Shown: positions 29,189 through 33,352 of the stretch, one piece after another | Position numbering within the stretch: the stretch's first letter is position 1 | Layout: every line of letters starts with the position of its first letter | From: a virus | Reading direction: 5' to 3' (one strand) | IMG/VR virus record: IMGVR_UViG_3300027963_000196 | Coordinates: 1 to 33,352 of that record | DNA length: 33,352 bases | The notes under the pieces: generated by a model | Databases searched by the model: none | The model's input: only the letters and a program-made list of their open reading frames with translations | Told to the model about the DNA's origin: nothing | Program-made: the position numbers and the translations under genes

Positions 29189-30859
29189 ATGGCTAGACTT
29201 ACCCAAGAAGAATTTGTTGCAAGATGTATTGTAAAGCATAATAATCAATATAACTATTCAAAAACTCTATACACTACAACAAGAGATAAAATAATAGTGA
29301 CATGTGTACATCATGGAGATTTTTATGTGTTAGCAGATAACCATTTAAGACAAAGCGGCTGCCCTAAATGTGGTACACAGCTAGGTGCTAAATCTACAAC
29401 CCCCACCTACACAGAATTCATTGATAAAGTTTCCGATACTAATCGCGTAAATTTACAATTCTGTGAAGCTGATTATATAAATTCACGTATACCTATAACG
29501 GTGTTATGTAAGAAACATAACTACGAATTTAAGCAAAAGCCGTACGATATATATACAAACCGAACTAAATGTAAACATTGTTTGTTTGAAAAACTCTCTA
29601 ACAAAAGCCGAAGTAATAATCAAGATTTTATTATGAAAGCTCAAGAGATCTATAATGATAGATATTTATATGATAATATATTATATAATTGTAATACTGA
29701 ACCCGTTAAAATTACTTGTAAACAACACGGTATATATAGTATTACGCCAAAAGAATTTTTACGTGGATATCATTGTAAAAAATGTATGAAGCAAGATTTA
29801 TTAAAAAATAATAGTAATATGTTTTTTAATGCGTTTAAAGATAAATGGCCTAATTATACTATTAAGTCTGAGTATAATGGATGTTATGCTCCGTTACTTA
29901 TAAATTGTAACTTACATGGTGATTTTTACGCATCACCTGAACAATCTCGAATCTCACAAGATATATGTGATAGCTGTCGCGTTTATAGAGGCTCACAACA
30001 AGAGTTAAAAATTACTAATTTATTAGATAAATATAATATAGAATACCAGAAACATAAAAAAATTAAAAGTGATAAGGGTATGTTTGAGATAGATATTTTC
30101 TTACCTAAACAAAATATCGCAATAGAAGTAAATGGGTTATATTGGCATCGTGATCGAGATAATGGTAAATATTCAAAAGATTATCATTTAAATAAAACAG
30201 CTACTTGCTTCGAGCAAGGTATTACACTCTTACATTTTTATGATACTGAAATTGATACAAAGTTTTCGATTATTAAGTCAATCTTAGAAAATAAATTAAA
30301 TCTTAATACACGTAAGGTACATGGTAGAAAAACGATTATTAAATATGTATCTAATGTAGAAAAGAAAATGTTCTTAGACACATATCATATGCAAGGTAAT
30401 GATAGAGCTTCGATATGTATTGGATTATATTATAATGATGAGTTGTTATCTATTATGACATTTGGTACTCGAAAAATTACCGGTTCAGTAGATCATGAAC
30501 TTTTAAGATACTGTGTAAAATCAGGAGTAAATGTTGTCGGGGGATTCTCTAAACTTATTAAATTCTATAGCAAACAACACAATATTTCTACTATTAAGAC
30601 ATATGCAGATAAACGGTATAGTCGAGGAAATGTATATAATATAAATGGGTTTAAGCATTTACGTGATTCTGCTCCCTCATATTGGTATTTTAATACTAAA
30701 GCATATAAGTTACACCACCGCTATAATTTTGCAAAACATTTACTAAAAAACAAATTAGAAAACTATGATGAAAATAAAACAGAGTATGAAAATATGCGAG
30801 ACAACAATTACTTTAGAGTTTGGGATTGTGGGCACTGTGTATTTGAGTACACCGTCTAG
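29189..30859 (+). CDS. EDxHD (Vsr-like) homing endonuclease with zinc-ribbon-like repeats
   Basis: A 556-residue protein. The first 265 residues hold four repeats of a DUF723-like unit with C-x-HG or C-x-H-x and CxxC pairs (for example VTCVHHGDFYV then CPKCG). The nuclease follows at about 270-370: MFEIDIFLPKQNIAIEVNGL then YWHRD, the E-D-x-H-D motif of Vsr-like homing endonucleases. The C-terminal third (MTFGTRKITGSVDHELLRYC, then TYADKRYSRGNVYNINGFKH) is found in other phage and virus endonucleases. It lies between the gp4-like and gp21 genes, on the opposite strand, as a free-standing mobile gene. Confidence 0.85.
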   Translation: MARLTQEEFVARCIVKHNNQYNYSKTLYTTTRDKIIVTCVHHGDFYVLADNHLRQSGCPKCGTQLGAKSTTPTYTEFIDKVSDTNRVNLQFCEADYINSRIPITVLCKKHNYEFKQKPYDIYTNRTKCKHCLFEKLSNKSRSNNQDFIMKAQEIYNDRYLYDNILYNCNTEPVKITCKQHGIYSITPKEFLRGYHCKKCMKQDLLKNNSNMFFNAFKDKWPNYTIKSEYNGCYAPLLINCNLHGDFYASPEQSRISQDICDSCRVYRGSQQELKITNLLDKYNIEYQKHKKIKSDKGMFEIDIFLPKQNIAIEVNGLYWHRDRDNGKYSKDYHLNKTATCFEQGITLLHFYDTEIDTKFSIIKSILENKLNLNTRKVHGRKTIIKYVSNVEKKMFLDTYHMQGNDRASICIGLYYNDELLSIMTFGTRKITGSVDHELLRYCVKSGVNVVGGFSKLIKFYSKQHNISTIKTYADKRYSRGNVYNINGFKHLRDSAPSYWYFNTKAYKLHHRYNFAKHLLKNKLENYDENKTEYENMRDNNYFRVWDCGHCVFEYTV

Positions 30860-30864
30860 TTTAT

Positions 30865-31314
30865 TTAATTTTTTAACTCTTTCTCTGTTAATATAAGAAA
30901 ATTAAGTTTATTTTTTTTACAATATTCATTAGCACTCTCCCACTTTGCTTGATTTACTATATATTGAGCTTGATCATATACTAAGTGTTGTTTTTTTCTG
31001 TACTTAGTAGCAGGGGGTAATGTCTGTTTAAAAGGTTTTATTTCTATAAGATATTTCTTTATCACCGTACCTTCGCGTATCGCAACATAATTATCAACAT
31101 AATATCGATGCATTTTACCGTCCACAGGGCTTATATAAGGTATTATAACGTTTTCACTTCCCCATTGAATTATATTAGGATTAAAGTCACAAAATCTAAA
31201 GAACTTTAATTCTAGACCAGAACGATATATAGCTTTTGATCCTATTAATTTATTAGGATATTTTGGCTTGTAAATGCCTTGCTTGTACTTTGGATTATTA
31301 GGGGAGTTGTTCAT
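30865..31314 (-). CDS. gp4: Head completion protein, gp4-like (TnsA/endonuclease-fold)
   Basis: Completes the packaged head before tail joining. The 149-residue protein is very close in pattern to T4 gp4 (also called gp50/65): QGIYKPKYPNKLIG, YRSGLELKFFRFCDFNPNII, WGSENVIIPYISPVDGKMHR, YYVDNYV, and LIEIKP. Asp74 and the Glu91-Ile-Lys93 motif form a nuclease-like site as in the TnsA fold. I chose the ATG at 31314 because a TTTAAATA box ends exactly 5 bases before it. The longer frame begins at 31344 and would overlap the upstream gene by 47 bases. Confidence 0.9.
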   Translation of the reverse strand: MNNSPNNPKYKQGIYKPKYPNKLIGSKAIYRSGLELKFFRFCDFNPNIIQWGSENVIIPYISPVDGKMHRYYVDNYVAIREGTVIKKYLIEIKPFKQTLPPATKYRKKQHLVYDQAQYIVNQAKWESANEYCKKNKLNFLILTEKELKN

Positions 31315-32134
31315 TACAGTATTTAAAATAAATTGTCTCACCATGCTGATACGGATGTAGCGTATTAGATTGTCTTTTTATAATCCACTTACCGTTTCGC
31401 TTTAATTTAGTTAATAGTGGACCACGAAAATGCTGAGTTTGAATAAACTCTCTCTCATTTTTATATGTATGTATACCTAAATGAGATGTTATAATAAATG
31501 GTTTATTTCTCGGATCTATATATTCTGCTCCTTTTAGTTCATTCATTGTACGTCCTTTATTCCAAGGTCCGTTATATTTAGCTCCACATATTTCTTTTGC
31601 TGTTTTACCTTTAAGAGGATTAATATAATCCGGATCACCTAATCGCTCCTGCATTGTTTTGTTAAGTTGTCTCTCGCTTGTGAGCTTATGTGCTGTCAAT
31701 TCTTTATCGGTAAAGCCATATGTTGCTATTCGATGTTTATTATTTATACCTCGCTGTAATTCCTTTTCTGTATAGTTACCAGCCGCTAATCTAGTATTAA
31801 GTGTAAGCTTTGCCTTTTCTCTCACTTCTGGTGATCTCATAGATTCATGCCCACCAGAACCATCTTCAGGTACTAAATTTGCAAACTCTTTTGAGAGAAC
31901 AACATTATATAATAATGAATATTCAAGACCTTTTTGTTTAAAATATTCTTTACTATCTGTTTCGTATAAAATAGTTGTATGTATATCATAACCATGTTTA
32001 CGTAAATGTGCTCTCCATCTTGTACCGCTACCTGGATATAACATACAGGATGCTTTAGTTCCATAATGTTTACATAAATATTTTAATCCTGTAATATTAT
32101 GTTCTTTTAATAATAAAAATAATCTCTTATTCAT
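31298..32134 (-). CDS. GIY-YIG-like endonuclease (putative homing endonuclease)
   Basis: A 278-residue protein. The N-terminal part follows the pattern of a divergent GIY-YIG nuclease group in phages and giant viruses: LKYLCKHYGTKAS (18-30), GSGTRWRAHLRKHGYD (35-50), TTILYETDSKEYFKQKGLEY (53-72), then SKEFANLVPEDGSGG (81-95) with a likely metal-binding Glu90. The middle contains repeated NUMOD-like elements (TEKELQRGINNKHRIATYGF, and the NKGRTMNEL type). It lies between the gp4-like gene and a structural gene, overlapping the former by 17 bases. It has a perfect late box 5 bases upstream. Confidence 0.75.
   Translation of the reverse strand: MNKRLFLLLKEHNITGLKYLCKHYGTKASCMLYPGSGTRWRAHLRKHGYDIHTTILYETDSKEYFKQKGLEYSLLYNVVLSKEFANLVPEDGSGGHESMRSPEVREKAKLTLNTRLAAGNYTEKELQRGINNKHRIATYGFTDKELTAHKLTSERQLNKTMQERLGDPDYINPLKGKTAKEICGAKYNGPWNKGRTMNELKGAEYIDPRNKPFIITSHLGIHTYKNEREFIQTQHFRGPLLTKLKRNGKWIIKRQSNTLHPYQHGETIYFKYCNEQLP
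31320..31327 (-). promoter_or_regulatory. Late-type promoter box of the gp4-like gene
   Basis: Minus-strand TTTAAATA inside the end of the upstream gene, ending exactly 5 bases before the ATG at 31314. Confidence 0.5.
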
Positions 32135-32139
32135 ATTAA

Positions 32140-32147
32140 TATTTATA
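32140..32147 (-). promoter_or_regulatory. Late promoter box of the GIY-YIG-like gene
   Basis: Perfect minus-strand TATAAATA, ending exactly 5 bases before the ATG at 32134. Confidence 0.72.
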
Positions 32148-32169
32148 ACTATAGGTGTAACTAATCCGC

Positions 32170-33315
32170 TTAACCTACAAAAAAACAGCAGGGATCCGCG
32201 TCTCCCGCTCCTGGAGAAGCTCCTTCTAATAACATTTTTTCGAGTGCGTCTCTTTCACCTATACCTTCGGCTAATAAGTCAGTGTTAAGAGAGCCACCAC
32301 CGAGTAATGACACTCCTGTGAACTTACCTCGAACTCTACCAATTACTATCTTACATAGAGCAGATGCATATTTATATACCCATTGTTCTTTAATTAAATC
32401 TCTAATAGGTCGCTCTACGTAACAGGTTATAACCCCATAAAAACGACTTACATTAGGTTGCGGATACATTTGCATATATTGAGTACGAGGATCAAAGCTA
32501 ATATCTTTTCTTGTCGCTAGCATTTTTTCACGTGTATCAATAAATTCTTTAACAGTATACCAAGACACTAAATCAAATCCAAAATTACCTAAAGCATAAC
32601 TAAAATAAGTTTGTTGCGCGAGTGTTTGTTCAAGTGTAAATAGTGTATTAACTCCATTAGATGAACCTTCTTCAAATTCAGTTACATCAATAACTTTCCT
32701 ATAGTCCATTATATCATAATCAAAAGCATTATTATATGTGGTTACTGTTGTTGGTTCACTTTGCTTGGTTAATACTCTCTGCTTTGTTGGTGTAAAATAA
32801 GTAGATAAACTTGTATTAAAACTTGTAATACTGCTATATATAGTTTGATCTATAATATCAAACGCATCCATATTAATTGTAAATACGCTTGATAAAGAAG
32901 AAGATGATGCAAAAACTGATTTAGGTACTTCAGTGGTTACAACATATACAGCGCTAGGAGTTTCAGCTGTAAACCCCATACTCGGACTAGGAGGAGACTG
33001 TGCTAGTTTTTGTGCTTGAGTATAAGATGAATTTGAAATTGTAAATAAATGATCAAGTCGAATCCCTTTATTTTTTTCGTATAACTGCGAATCAAAAATT
33101 AAAAACTCTTGAGTATATCCCGCGTACTTAGAGAACATTTCAATAGCTATTTGAATATTCTCAAATAGTTGATCTTGATGTATTTCGAGAGAGATTAAGG
33201 GCCAGCCTAAAGATCTCTTTATTCTATCACCTAACTGCTGAAACGATTCAATCTTATTACTTAAATTCGTAGATAAGAAAGCAGATACAGGTTTTACTTC
33301 ACATACTAATGCCAT
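32170..33315 (-). CDS. Virion structural protein, possibly neck/connector type
   Basis: A 381-residue protein. The N-terminal region LGWPLISLEIHQDQLFENIQIAIEMFSKYAGY fits a pattern (LGxPxIxxEIxxDQ, then a helix with an aromatic repeat) seen in T4-like neck or connector-type structural proteins. The middle is Ser/Thr-rich and looks like a surface loop. The C-terminal third, with DPRTQYMQMYPQP, RFYGVITCYVERPIRDLIKE and VIGRVRGKFTGVSLLGGGSL, is well ordered. The Gly/Cys-rich tail (GAGDADPCCFFVG) is unusual. I am confident it is structural (gene order, late box); the neck role is a guess. Confidence 0.62.
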   Translation of the reverse strand: MALVCEVKPVSAFLSTNLSNKIESFQQLGDRIKRSLGWPLISLEIHQDQLFENIQIAIEMFSKYAGYTQEFLIFDSQLYEKNKGIRLDHLFTISNSSYTQAQKLAQSPPSPSMGFTAETPSAVYVVTTEVPKSVFASSSSLSSVFTINMDAFDIIDQTIYSSITSFNTSLSTYFTPTKQRVLTKQSEPTTVTTYNNAFDYDIMDYRKVIDVTEFEEGSSNGVNTLFTLEQTLAQQTYFSYALGNFGFDLVSWYTVKEFIDTREKMLATRKDISFDPRTQYMQMYPQPNVSRFYGVITCYVERPIRDLIKEQWVYKYASALCKIVIGRVRGKFTGVSLLGGGSLNTDLLAEGIGERDALEKMLLEGASPGAGDADPCCFFVG

Positions 33316-33320
33316 GTAAG

Positions 33321-33328
33321 TATTTATA
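33321..33328 (-). promoter_or_regulatory. Late promoter box of the structural gene
   Basis: Perfect minus-strand TATAAATA, ending exactly 5 bases before the ATG at 33315. A 5-base inverted repeat (GTAAG/CTTAC) flanks the box. Confidence 0.75.
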
Positions 33329-33352
33329 GCTTACATCAATATTAAGCTGGTG

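Overview
The window is part of the genome of an AT-rich, T4-related tailed phage (myovirus). The evidence is a contiguous set of T4-type head genes on the minus strand: gp4-like head completion protein, gp21 protease, a gp67-like core protein, gp22 scaffold and gp23 major capsid protein. There is also a gp5-like baseplate spike, and short T4-type late promoter boxes (consensus TATAAATA) sit in front of most late genes. A lipoprotein-type spanin points to a Gram-negative host. I cannot identify the host further. Gene spacing is very tight, no intergenic stretch exceeds 300 bases, and I saw no tRNA or CRISPR array.

Layout. 1-2430 (minus) is a large leucine-rich-repeat protein running off the left edge. 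2473-3893 holds a small unknown gene, thyX and a DUF5872-like gene. 3903-8058 is a glycan cluster: a SAM methyltransferase, an FkbM methyltransferase and four glycosyltransferase-like genes. 8064-9341 is the lysis module, with spanin-like and holin-like genes on minus and a divergent endolysin. 9354-11255 holds small genes and a phosphoribosyltransferase. 11300-15286 is nrdB followed by nrdA, which is broken into two genes by a split intein with an HNH endonuclease gene between the intein halves. 15343-17941 is a baseplate spike operon on minus, and 17978-18409 a ParB-like gene. 18469-21373 is an operon for 7-deazaguanine DNA modification: a TGT/DpdA-like enzyme, a PurN-like formyltransferase, a P-loop kinase and QueF. 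21477-22990 is a tail-fibre-like operon, 23063-23479 a small structural-type protein, and 23520-25491 a DNA methyltransferase and an HNH nuclease with the same N-terminal DNA-binding region. 25639-33315 is the head gene cluster, invaded by an EDxHD endonuclease gene on the opposite strand and a GIY-YIG-like gene.

How the parts fit. ThyX and NrdAB supply deoxynucleotides. The deazaguanine operon probably rewrites guanines in the phage DNA as an anti-restriction measure, and the formyltransferase suggests a formylated preQ1 base. The glycan genes have a late-type promoter and probably modify virion or host-surface glycans. At least four homing-type endonucleases of different families sit in or beside the most conserved genes (nrdA, gp23, gp21, gp4).

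Two layout rules stand out. Late boxes end almost always exactly 5 (sometimes 6) bases before the start codon, and sigma70-like promoters place the -10 box about 6 bases before it. Shine-Dalgarno sequences are mostly absent. Many transcripts are therefore predicted to be leaderless.
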